Shown one piece after another: positions 53,376-62,040 of a stretch of DNA of 64,000 nucleotides. Positions within the stretch are counted from its first letter, which is position 1. Every line of letters starts with the position of its first letter. The position numbers and the translations under genes were made by a program. The notes below the pieces were generated by a model that saw only the letters and a list, made by a program, of their open reading frames with translations, ran no database searches and was not told the DNA's origin. The stretch is from Cytophagaceae bacterium ABcell3 (GTDB lineage: Bacteria; Bacteroidota; Bacteroidia; Cytophagales; Cytophagaceae): assembly GCA_030913385.1 (NCBI GenBank), contig CP133159.1, positions 2,130,584-2,194,583 on the forward strand, in the 5' to 3' direction.

Positions 53376-54065
53376 TATGATGATGTGATGATGCGATTGT
53401 GGGGTGTGGGGTAATGATACTAGACCTGACGGTGAGATTGCTTCGTCGTCACCTCCTCGCAATGACGTTGGGGGTGATGATGTGAATAATGTTTACGGTG
53501 GGTTTTTATTATACTAGTCAAATATTTTAACTTGCAGGAAGCCAGAATTTAACCGTCATTGCGAGGCATTAGGTAGCGGTGGATAAAGTACTTGGTTTGT
53601 GATTTATAGCCTTTAGTTGCTTATGGAACAATGCCGCGGCAATCTGTTTGTGGTAAGCTGTGTTGGTTGATTGTTTGGGGGGTTGATATTAGACCTGACG
53701 ATGAGATTGCTTCGTCGTTTCCTCCTCGCAATGACGTGGAGGGTAATGAGATTGTTCGTTGTTGGTTTGACGTTTATTATGTTTCGTTGTGGGTCTTCGT
53801 TAATATTAACCGTCATTGCGAGGCGTAAGATAGCGTAGGATAAAGTGCTTGGTTTGAAATTTTGGGCTTTTAGTTTCTTATGAAATAATGCCGCGGCAAT
53901 CTGTTTGAGGTAAGCTGTGTTGGTTGATTGTTTGGGGGTTTGATACTAGACCTGACGATTAGATTGCTTCTTCGCATCTCTTCGCAGTGACGTGGAGGGT
54001 AAAGAGATTGCTTCTTCGCATCCCTTCTCAATGACGGTTGGGGGTGTTATTAATATTTTTTTAGC
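53376..54065. repeat. B repeat units upstream of the GIY-YIG gene
   Basis: Complete B units at 53554-53736 and 53811-53992, plus B right ends at about 53430-53470 and 54005-54036. An ATGTTTACGG motif at 53489 is a diverged copy of the start of the tandem units at 54781 and beyond. No other gene. Confidence 0.85.
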
Positions 54066-54365
54066 ATGGAAAAAGGTGGTTCTGTTTATATTCTGACGAA
54101 TAAAAGCCGTACTACGCTGTATATAGGTGTTACAGCAGATTTAGTTGCGAGAGTACAAGAGCATAGATATAAACTGTATCCAAATAGTTTTACTGCCCGT
54201 TATAATCTTACTGTACTTGTTTATTATGAAAATTTTCACAGTATAGAAGAGGCTATTGCAAGGGAGAAGCAGTTGAAAGGTGGGTCAAGGAAGAAGAAGG
54301 TTGAATTAATTGATAAGTTTAATCCTGAATGGAAGGACTTATATGAGGATGTTATGGATTGGTAA
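54066..54365 (+). CDS. GIY-YIG nuclease family protein (single domain)
   Basis: The 99-residue protein consists of a GIY-YIG domain alone: VYILTN at 7-12, YIGVT at 19-23, catalytic-type Arg in LVARVQEHR near 26-34, metal-binding Glu in AIAREKQLKG near 63-72, and the C-terminal NPEWKDLY. This is the UvrC-like/YhbQ-type group common in Bacteroidota; biological roles are largely unknown. It is surrounded on both sides by B repeats with no other gene nearby. Codon use and composition do not obviously differ from ordinary genes here. Confidence 0.92.
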   Translation: MEKGGSVYILTNKSRTTLYIGVTADLVARVQEHRYKLYPNSFTARYNLTVLVYYENFHSIEEAIAREKQLKGGSRKKKVELIDKFNPEWKDLYEDVMDW

Positions 54366-57300
54366 ATGGCAGGATACTAGACCTGACGATGGATTGCTTC
54401 GTCGTTGCCTCCTCGCAATGACGTTGGGGTGGGGGTTATTAATTGTAGGTAATAATATTAGACCTGACGATGAGATTGCTTCGTCATTCTTCCTCGCAAT
54501 GACGTTTGGGGGTGGGTGGTTGTTAATTGTGGGTAATGATATTAGACCTGACAATTAGATTGCTTCGTCGTTGCCTCCTCGCAATGACGTGGAGGTAGGT
54601 GGTTGTTGATTGTGGGGTATGATACTAGACCTGACGATGAGATTGCTTCGTCGTTCCTCCTCGCAATGACGTAGGGGTGGGTGTTTGTTAATTGTGGGTA
54701 ATGATACTAGACCTGACGGTTAGATTGCTTCGTCGTACCTCCTCGCAATAACGTTGGGGGGGGTAATGATGTGATGAATAATGTTTACGGTGGGTTTTTA
54801 TTATACTAGTCAAAGATTTTAATTTGCAGGAAGCCAGAATTTAACCGTCATTGCGAGGCGAGAGGTAGCGGTGGATAAAGTGCTTGGTTTGAAATTTAAA
54901 GGCTTTTAGTTTCTTATGAAAGAATGCCGCGGCAATCTGTTTGGGGTAAGCTGTGTCGGTTGATTGTTTGGGGGTAATACTAAACCTGACGGTGAGATTG
55001 CTTCGTCGTTGCCTCCTCGCAATGACGTGGAGGTAGGTGGTTGTTGATTGTGGGGTATGATACTAGACCTGACGATGAGATTGCTTCGTCGTTCCTCCTC
55101 GCAATGACGTAGGGGTGGGTGTTTGTTAATTGTGGGTAATGATACTAGACCTGACGGTTAGATTGCTTCGTCGTACCTCCTCGCAATAACGTTGGGGGGG
55201 GTAATGATGTGATGAATAATGTTTACGGTGGGTTTTTATTATACTAGTCAAAGATTTTAATTTGCAGGAAGCCAGAATTTAACCGTCATTGCGAGGCGAG
55301 AGGTAGCGGTGGATAAAGTGCTTGGTTTGAAATTTAAAGGCTTTTAGTTTCTTATGAAAGAATGCCGCGGCAATCTGTTTGGGGTAAGCTGTGTCGGTTG
55401 ATTGTTTGGGGGTAATACTAAACCTGACGGTGAGATTGCTTCGTCGTTGCCTCCTCGCAATGACGTGGAGGTAGGTGGTTGTTGATTGTGGGGTATGATA
55501 CTAGACCTGACGATGAGATTGCTTCGTCGTTCCTCCTCGCAATGACGTAGGGGTGGGTGTTTGTTAATTGTGGGTAATGATACTAGACCTGACGGTTAGA
55601 TTGCTTCGTCGTACCTCCTCGCAATGACGTGGGGGTAGGTGGTTGTTAATTGTGGGGTATGATACTAGACCTGACGATAGATTGCTTCGTCGTTCCTCCT
55701 CGCAATGACGTTGTTGGTTTGACGTTTATTTTGTTTCGTTGTTCTTCTTCGTTATTTATTAACCGTCATTGCGAGGCATTAGGTAGCGGTGGATAAAGTG
55801 CTTAGTTTGAAATTTAGGGCTTTTAGTTTCTTATGAAACAATGCCGCGGCAATCTGTTTGGTCTTTGTCGTTTCGGTGCTTATTTGTGGAGTTTAATATT
55901 AGACCTGACGATTAGATTGTTTCGTCGTCACCTCCTCGCAATGACGTTTGGGGTAATGTGATGAATAATGTTTACGGTGGGTTTTTATTATACTAGTCAA
56001 AGATTTTAATTTGCAGGAATCCAGAATTTAACCGTCATTGCGAGGCGAGAGGTAGCGGTGGATAAAGTGCTTGGTTTGAAATTTAAAGGCTTTTAGTTTC
56101 TTATGAAAGAATGCCGCGGCAATCTGTTTGGGGTAAGCTGTGTCGGTTGATTGTTTGGGGGTAATACTAAACCTGACGGTGAGATTGCTTCGTCGTTGCC
56201 TCCTCGCAATGACGTGGAGGTAGGTGGTTGTTGATTGTGGGGTATGATACTAGACCTGACGATGAGATTGCTTCGTCGTTCCTCCTCGCAATGACGTAGG
56301 GGTGGGTGTTTGTTAATTGTGGGTAATGATACTAGACCTGACGGTTAGATTGCTTCGTCGTACCTCCTCGCAATGACGTGGGGGTAGGTGGTTGTTAATT
56401 GTGGGGTATGATACTAGACCTGACGATAGATTGCTTCGTCGTTCCTCCTCGCAATGACGTTGTTGGTTTGACGTTTATTTTGTTTCGTTGTTCTTCTTCG
56501 TTATTTATTAACCGTCATTGCGAGGCATTAGGTAGCGGTGGATAAAGTGCTTAGTTTGAAATTTAGGGCTTTTAGTTTCTTATGAAACAATGCCGCGGCA
56601 ATCTGTTTGGTCTTTGTCGTTTCGGTGCTTATTTGTGGAGTTTAATATTAGACCTGACGATTAGATTGTTTCGTCGTCACCTCCTCGCAATGACGTTTGG
56701 GGTAATGTGATGAATAATGTTTACGGTGGGTTTTTATTATACTAGTCAAAGATTTTAATTTGCAGGAATCCAGAATTTAACCGTCATTGCGAGGCGAGAG
56801 GTAGCGGTGGATAAAGTGCTTGGTTTGAAATTTAAAGGCTTTTAGTTTCTTATGAAAGAATGCCGCGGCAATCTGTTTGGGGTAAGCTGTGTCGGTTGAT
56901 TGTTTGGGGGTAATACTAAACCTGACGGTGAGATTGCTTCGTCGTTGCCTCCTCGCAATGACGTGGAGGTAGGTGGTTGTTGATTGTGGGGTATGATACT
57001 AGACCTGACGATGAGATTGCTTCGTCGTTCCTCCTCGCAATGACGTAGGGGTGGGTGTTTGTTAATTGTGGGTAATGATACTAGACCTGACGGTTAGATT
57101 GCTTCGTCGTACCTCCTCGCAATGACGTGGGGGTAGGTGGTTGTTAATTGTGGGGTATGATACTAGACCTGACGATTAGATTGCTTCGTCGTTGCCTCCT
57201 CGCAATGACGTTGAGGGGTGACGGTTAGGTTGTTCGTTGTTGGTTTGACGTTTATTTTGTTTCGTTGTTCCTCTTCGTTATTTATTAACCGTCATTGCGA

Positions 57301-57735
57301 GGCGCGAGGTTTTGATGGATTAAGGGGGGAAGTTTTTAGTTTTTAGCAGGTGGTGGGTTAAGTAATGCCGCGGCAATCTGTGTGGGTAAGCAGTGTCGGT
57401 TGATTGTTTGGGGGGTTGATATTAGACCTGACGATAGATTGCTTCGTCGTTTCCTCCTCGCAATGACGTTGGGGTGGGTGGTTGTTAATAGTGGGGTATG
57501 ATACTAGACCTGACGATAGATTGCTTCGTCGTTCCTCCTCGCAATGACGTTTGGGGGTAATGAGATTGCTTCGTCGTTTCCTCCTCGCAATGACGTTGGG
57601 GTGGGTGGTTGTTAATTGTGGGGTAATGATACTAGACCTGACGATAGATTGCTTCGTCGTTACCTCCTCGCAATGACGTTTGGGGGATGAGATTGCTTCG
57701 TCGTTGCCTCCTCGCAATGACGGTTATTGATGATT
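54366..57735. repeat. Dense B repeat array with 438-bp and 749-bp tandem units
   Basis: The motif ATGTTTACGG starts units at 54781, 55219, 55968 and 56717, so the periods are 438, 749 and 749 bp. Neighbouring copies look nearly identical (for example a single G-to-T difference near 55270/56019). Each unit contains a complete B element (54846-55027 in the first, 182 bp) and extra B right ends. From about 57180 to 57720 the array is mostly B right ends spaced 50-100 bp. No credible gene: the longest frame in this zone (119 codons, minus strand) is made of B-repeat translation (RHCEE). Confidence 0.9.
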
Positions 57736-57811
57736 CGATGATGTGATTAGGTAGCTTGGATTGTCGACTTTGGTGGTTAATTTATATTATAATTTATATT
57801 CCTGAGATACT

Positions 57812-59407
57812 GTGTATCGCATACTGATTTTACTTCTTTTATTTTCTTCATCAGGTTTGGCTCAGCCCTTCAATGTTCCTTTGAACCGGCATGTACACCA
57901 GGCGTATGAACCTTTTATTCACCAGGATGGGGAGATAAAGATGCATACTTCTATGCGGCCTTTTTTGCAGCCGCAGGCTGATACTGTTTTACAAGAAGAT
58001 CCTTTATATGATTTTAAGCCTTATAAGATCAGTAGAAAAAGGTTTTTCGGACGGGCGCTTGATAATTTCTTGAACCATCATTTCATCAAAGTAGACACGG
58101 GAGATTTTTACCTAACCATAGATCCTTTGTTTGACTTTCAAAGGGGGATGGATATCAATAGGCGTCAACATACTTGGGTAAATACTCGCGGCGTTTGGGT
58201 AAGGGGGGCGATAGGCAAAAACTTTTCCTTTGAGTCTTCTTTTTATGAAAATCAGGCGGCTTTCCCCCACTATTTGGATTCATGGGTGCGGGAATATGAC
58301 GTGGTACCTGGGCAAGGGCAACAGAAACCTTTTAAAGGACAGTTTTTTGACTACAATATGGCCATGGGGCATATTTCGTGGACGCCTTCCAAATACTTTA
58401 ATGTCCGTGCAGGACATGGAAAACATTTTATAGGAGACGGTTACCGCTCGCTTTTGTTGTCAGACAATGCATTTGCTTATCCTTATATACAGTTGACCAC
58501 CACCATCTGGAAGTTTCAATATACCAATATGTTTACCGAATTCTTGAACCTTGCCGAGGACAGGAATGTCACACACCCCAAAAAGTATTCCGCTTTTCAC
58601 TACCTCAGTACCACCATTGGTAAACGGCTACAGGTCGGTTTGTTTGAAAATGTGATGTGGCATAGTGGCGATTCCATATCCAGAGGTTTTGATGTCAATT
58701 ACCTGAACCCGGTCATTATGTACCGTCCCTTGGAGTTTGCACTCGGTTCAGAAGACAGGGCATTGATAGGGATTAACCTCAAATACCTTATTGGAGATAG
58801 GTTTTGGGTCTATGGACAAGGGGTAATAGATGATTTGAGACTTTCTGAGTTTAGAAACCCCACACATTACCGCCAAAAGTGGGGCTTTCAGACAGGTTTT
58901 GTATGGTTGGACGCCTTCAAGGTGGAAAACCTGAGGCTGCAAAGCGAATATAATCAAGTAAGTCCTTATACCTATACCCATCGTCTAGCCTCACAGACCT
59001 ATACCCACTACAATCAGGCATTGGCGCATCCTTTAGGAGCTAATTTTAGAGAGAATGTGAATTTTATTAGCTATCGCTATAAGCGTTTTTTTATAGAAGG
59101 CAGATATTCTTATGCAATGTTTGGTGCTGATACGGGGAATGTTGCTTGGGGACAGAATGTTCTTTTAACAGAATCAGACATTAATATTCGTTCTAACCAG
59201 ATTCCAGGAGAGATCGGCCAAGGTGTCACTACCCATCTGCACTGGTTCGGGTGTTTGTTTGCCTACATTATAAATCCGCATACCAATATGCGTTTTGAGG
59301 TAAACTTCATGCGCCGCTATCAACATTCTGAACTGGGACAGCAGGGAATGAATTTTGTTTCCGTAGGCTTAAGCACGAATCTACGAAACAAGTATTATGA
59401 TTTTTAG
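57812..59407 (+). CDS. RemB/Wzi-like outer-membrane beta-barrel protein
   Basis: The 531-residue exported protein has a GTG start and a signal peptide (cleaved near LAQ at 16-18). It then shows a large beta-barrel pattern. The stretch RAGHGKHFIGDGYRSLLLSD (near 203-222) and LNPVIMYRPLEFALGS are characteristic of the Bacteroidota RemB gliding/Wzi capsule-assembly group. In Flavobacterium RemB is linked to gliding motility; Wzi anchors capsule to the outer membrane. Near an EPS locus the second role is attractive, but this is inference. Confidence 0.82.
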   Translation: MYRILILLLLFSSSGLAQPFNVPLNRHVHQAYEPFIHQDGEIKMHTSMRPFLQPQADTVLQEDPLYDFKPYKISRKRFFGRALDNFLNHHFIKVDTGDFYLTIDPLFDFQRGMDINRRQHTWVNTRGVWVRGAIGKNFSFESSFYENQAAFPHYLDSWVREYDVVPGQGQQKPFKGQFFDYNMAMGHISWTPSKYFNVRAGHGKHFIGDGYRSLLLSDNAFAYPYIQLTTTIWKFQYTNMFTEFLNLAEDRNVTHPKKYSAFHYLSTTIGKRLQVGLFENVMWHSGDSISRGFDVNYLNPVIMYRPLEFALGSEDRALIGINLKYLIGDRFWVYGQGVIDDLRLSEFRNPTHYRQKWGFQTGFVWLDAFKVENLRLQSEYNQVSPYTYTHRLASQTYTHYNQALAHPLGANFRENVNFISYRYKRFFIEGRYSYAMFGADTGNVAWGQNVLLTESDINIRSNQIPGEIGQGVTTHLHWFGCLFAYIINPHTNMRFEVNFMRRYQHSELGQQGMNFVSVGLSTNLRNKYYDF

Positions 59408-59435
59408 TCAAAGTTCTTTTTCGGTTAAAGAAATT

Positions 59436-59471
59436 TTGTAGTAAGAAAGAAAAATATTTTTATTAAATTTG
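59436..59471 (+). promoter_or_regulatory. Possible promoter of the PorT-like gene
   Basis: TAAATTTG at 59464-59471 is an exact TAnnTTTG box 66 bp upstream of the ATG. The best upstream TTG (59436-59438) is 25 bp away, longer than usual, so this is tentative. Confidence 0.35.
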
Positions 59472-59537
59472 ATGCTGAGGTACAAACAGTTCGGGTGTAA
59501 CTTGGGTTGTACAAAGGTTTCTTATATTTTTACAGCT

Positions 59538-60149
59538 ATGCGCAATATTCTACTATCTACTCTTGTACTATTTTTGTCGTTTCAGGCAAGCAGCCAAACT
59601 TTTATAGGGTTGCGGTCAGAGCCTGGGTTTGCCAACTTGCTTTTCTGGGACAAGCCTTCTTGGGGCTTTCAGTCGGAGTATCAGGAAATCCGTTCTAGGT
59701 TTGCCCATTCCGGTGGGGTAGAGTTTACCCACTACTTTAAAGAAGGAATCGGTATCCGTACAGGTTTGTTTTTGCTTAGCAACGGCTACAAAACCTACTA
59801 CTCCAGGCAGCCTAATAATTACCCGGTGAGGGCAGATAGGATGTATTGTTATTACCTGTCCCTACCTGCGGAGATGATTATTTCCCAGGGCAACTTTTAC
59901 CTTGCTTTTGGTCCTAATGTAAACTATCTCATTGCCAATCGTAGAACTTTCTCAGACGGACAAGCTGATTTTGAGTATAATGATATCCCCGCCCTTGCAT
60001 TTGGATTAAAAATTGAGCCAGGTGTTCAGTTTTACATAGCCGACAAAATCCGCGGTTTCGCTGGTGTTTTTCTTCGTACTATGTATAATGCAAAAGGGAA
60101 TATTAACTATGGTTTTACCGGAGGTGTTGCCTATCGTTTAGCTAGGTGA
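59538..60149 (+). CDS. PorT-like outer-membrane beta-barrel protein
   Basis: The protein has 203 residues from ATG 59538, chosen because the signal peptide (MRNILLSTLVLFLSFQASSQ) begins there; the frame extends upstream to 59469, which would overlap a likely promoter box. The mature part alternates strands and turns, with EFTHYFKEGIGIRTGLFLL and ALAFGLKIEPGVQFYIAD. It matches the Outer membrane protein beta-barrel 2 (PorT-like) type. The function is unknown. Confidence 0.8.
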   Translation: MRNILLSTLVLFLSFQASSQTFIGLRSEPGFANLLFWDKPSWGFQSEYQEIRSRFAHSGGVEFTHYFKEGIGIRTGLFLLSNGYKTYYSRQPNNYPVRADRMYCYYLSLPAEMIISQGNFYLAFGPNVNYLIANRRTFSDGQADFEYNDIPALAFGLKIEPGVQFYIADKIRGFAGVFLRTMYNAKGNINYGFTGGVAYRLAR

Positions 60150-60459
60150 TGTAGGTTTGTTAAAACAAACAATATAGCTGGCTTCCCGCACCTGTTGCGG
60201 GGGCTGTTTGGGGTTAAGGCAGGATGTATTCTTTTGAAATCATTAAATTGATCGCCTTATTAATAAACCTAATGAGCTAATGTCACCTAAAGCTCATTGT
60301 CCATTTTTCTTACCTTTTTTGCTTGTCCAAAAAAGGTAACCAAAAAAGGACACTATGGCTGAAAGGCATATTGCCACGCACTAAACGCACAACCTTTTCT
60401 TGACAGTGTAAGTGTTTAATACTAAACCTGACGATGAGATTGCTTCGTCGTTTCCTCCT
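60150..60459. repeat. A/B chimeric repeat, left part, interrupted by IS110
   Basis: It holds a CCCGCACCTGTTGCGGG hairpin, the A hairpin at 60310-60339, and a B segment replacing the middle of A. It is a paralogue of the uninterrupted copy at 63694-63990. The sequence breaks at CCTCCT (60459), where the IS110 element starts, and resumes at 62041 with CGCAATGACG. Confidence 0.9.
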
Positions 60460-60475
60460 ACCGATGACGTATCTT

Positions 60476-61798
60476 TCAAACTTCCTCACAAACAGTAAGT
60501 TGGTATCCTAGGTTCTTTGCCGTTTTCATCAACCACTTTTCTCGCTGAATTTTCATTAGTTCTTCATATTTCTTTATTCCCCTTTCTGTATAGTCAAGCC
60601 CTTTAACCATTAACCGCCAATATAGAACAGCAAGTTTTCTAGCTGTTGCTTTCACAGCTACGCCAGGGCCTCGTTTGGCTTTTATTCTTCTGCCAAATGC
60701 GCCTAGTGCAATTTTTTTGCTCTCAATCAAACTTTGTGCAATCTGCCTGAAAATTTGCCCTGCTTTTGGCCTAAATTTCTTTTTTGCATTTTTTTTCATT
60801 TTCCCGGAATCATTCTGTCCGGGGGACAACCCTAGCCAAGATGTAAACTGTTTTTCCGAAGGCCACTTTTCTAGATCATACCCTACTTCAGCATAGAGTT
60901 GTAGCCATGTATAGTCCGTTATGCCAGGTAGGTCTGTAGCGTCTCTACCTGTAAATATTTTAATTAAATGGCCTCCCAGGTTATCTACCTGAGGTTTGTT
61001 GTGCCTGATCGGCTTACGGCCTTTTACTGACTCTATTTCGTCTTTGGCGTCTTTGTCCTGGTGGTACCTGTTACTTCTTTCCATCGCTTGCTGTATTTTT
61101 TTATCGCATTGGGAGATTTGCCCTTGGTAAAAAAGATACGCTTCGTAAGCTTGCTGTAAAGCAAATAGCCCAGCTTCTGTATAATGTCCCTCTAAAGCCT
61201 TCAATACCAAGTCCCCTTTTTTTTCCTTGATACTTTTATGGCAAAGGCTTAATAGTTTGTGCTTGTCCCTTTCTCCTTCTATGATTGCTTCTATGACTCT
61301 CAGGCCACTCGCTCCCTGTATTTGGTTTATAACCTCTTTGAGGCGGATATTCATTTCGGTTAAAGCTTTTTGCATATGGTTGATGTGCATCGATGCTGTT
61401 CTGATATGGTCCTCCCGCAACCTCTGATATCTCCTGATTTCTTTAACTTGCTCATCAGGCACAAAACACCGGTTCAACAGTCCGTAACTATGCAACTGCT
61501 GTATCCACTGACAGTCTTTAACATCTGTTTTTCGGCCGGGAACCTGTCTGGTCTGTCTTCCATCCACCAACCATACATCTAAACCGGCCTTTTCTAGTAT
61601 CTCATATAAGATAACCCAGTAAACACCGGTAGCTTCCATCGCTACCGATTCGACGCCCTTTGACACCAGGTAATCACAGGCCAAACGAAATTCTTCTGTA
61701 AATGTACCAAAGGAGCGCACTTGCTCTCCTCCAACTGAGACAAAGATCTTCTTTGCCCCAATGTCTACTCCAGCAGCATTAGCTCTTAATTTTTCCAT
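60476..61798 (-). CDS. IS110-family transposase (DEDD recombinase)
   Basis: The 440-residue protein has an N-terminal DEDD_Tnp_IS110 (RuvC-like) domain with D12 (GVDIGAKK), E55 (MEATGVYW), D92 and D95 (GRKTDVKD), a coiled-coil middle (about 110-270), and a C-terminal Transposase_20 domain (about 285-370) with LPGITDYTW and the catalytic serine S331 in GLSPGQNDSGKMKK. IS110 recombinases are guided by an RNA from the element's non-coding end. The frame is intact. The start is ATG 61798, 242 bp from the element end. Confidence 0.96.
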   Translation of the reverse strand: MEKLRANAAGVDIGAKKIFVSVGGEQVRSFGTFTEEFRLACDYLVSKGVESVAMEATGVYWVILYEILEKAGLDVWLVDGRQTRQVPGRKTDVKDCQWIQQLHSYGLLNRCFVPDEQVKEIRRYQRLREDHIRTASMHINHMQKALTEMNIRLKEVINQIQGASGLRVIEAIIEGERDKHKLLSLCHKSIKEKKGDLVLKALEGHYTEAGLFALQQAYEAYLFYQGQISQCDKKIQQAMERSNRYHQDKDAKDEIESVKGRKPIRHNKPQVDNLGGHLIKIFTGRDATDLPGITDYTWLQLYAEVGYDLEKWPSEKQFTSWLGLSPGQNDSGKMKKNAKKKFRPKAGQIFRQIAQSLIESKKIALGAFGRRIKAKRGPGVAVKATARKLAVLYWRLMVKGLDYTERGIKKYEELMKIQREKWLMKTAKNLGYQLTVCEEV

Positions 61799-62038
61799 CG
61801 ATCATATTAACTTTTAGTGATAAAATCCTGTACAGGAAGGAGATATCGCATGAAAGACTACCGAACGGACATTTCCAATTAAAAGAAAGTACCAAAATTT
61901 GTGACTCCATCCTTCCCAACCATACTCGCAAGCAGGCAATAGCACTAAATGTAACGCGGCCATGGGTACAGGTTCTACAAAAATAAAAATAATACACGTC
62001 ATCTTATTTTGTGTGTTTGGCAGAGCCAAAAATTAGGT
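61799..62038 (-). ncRNA. Candidate bridge RNA in the IS110 left end
   Basis: The 240-bp non-coding region 5' of the transposase gene is where the IS110 subgroup encodes its bridge RNA. On the transposase strand TTGCGAG (61931-61925) equals the left target half plus core (ATTGCGAG at the insertion site). TCGGTAG (61864-61858) equals the element's right end plus core (ATCGGTAG at 60465-60458). The order, target guide before donor guide about 67 nt apart, fits the known architecture. A 12-nt palindrome TCCTGTACAGGA lies at 61826-61837. I could not identify convincing right-hand guides. RNA ends are unknown. Confidence 0.55.
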
Positions 62039-62040
62039 CT

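Larger units (their letters stand above)
60460..62040 (-). mobile_element. IS110-family insertion sequence, complete
   Basis: The element is 1581 bp. Comparison with the empty paralogous site near 63832-63851 (CCTCCTCGCAATGACG) fixes the ends: left junction CCTCCT|ACCGATG, right junction AATTAGGTCT|CGCAATG. The dinucleotide CT (AG on the transposase strand) is present at both junctions and once in the empty site, so the boundary is ambiguous by 2 bp and CT/AG is the likely recombination core. There is no target duplication beyond that and there are no terminal inverted repeats, as expected for IS110. The right end after the transposase stop codon is only 16 bp, and the left end before the start codon is 242 bp. 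Confidence 0.93.

Noticed and set aside
53500-57700. Regular short direct repeats resembling a CRISPR array.
   Set aside because: The repeats are 180 bp or longer with nested inverted ends; there are no unique 30-40 bp spacers and no cas genes in the window.
57358-57717. A 119-codon minus-strand frame with RHCEE-type repeats, and similar frames at 53136, 53613 and 54339.
   Set aside because: These are translations of the B repeats; the signature is a known annotation artefact of such palindromic repeats.
61799-62038. Right-hand target and donor guides (complements of GAGGAAAC and ACCTAATT) in the IS110 left end.
   Set aside because: Only weak or wobble-dependent matches were visible, such as CTTTCTTTT for the target, so they are not claimed.
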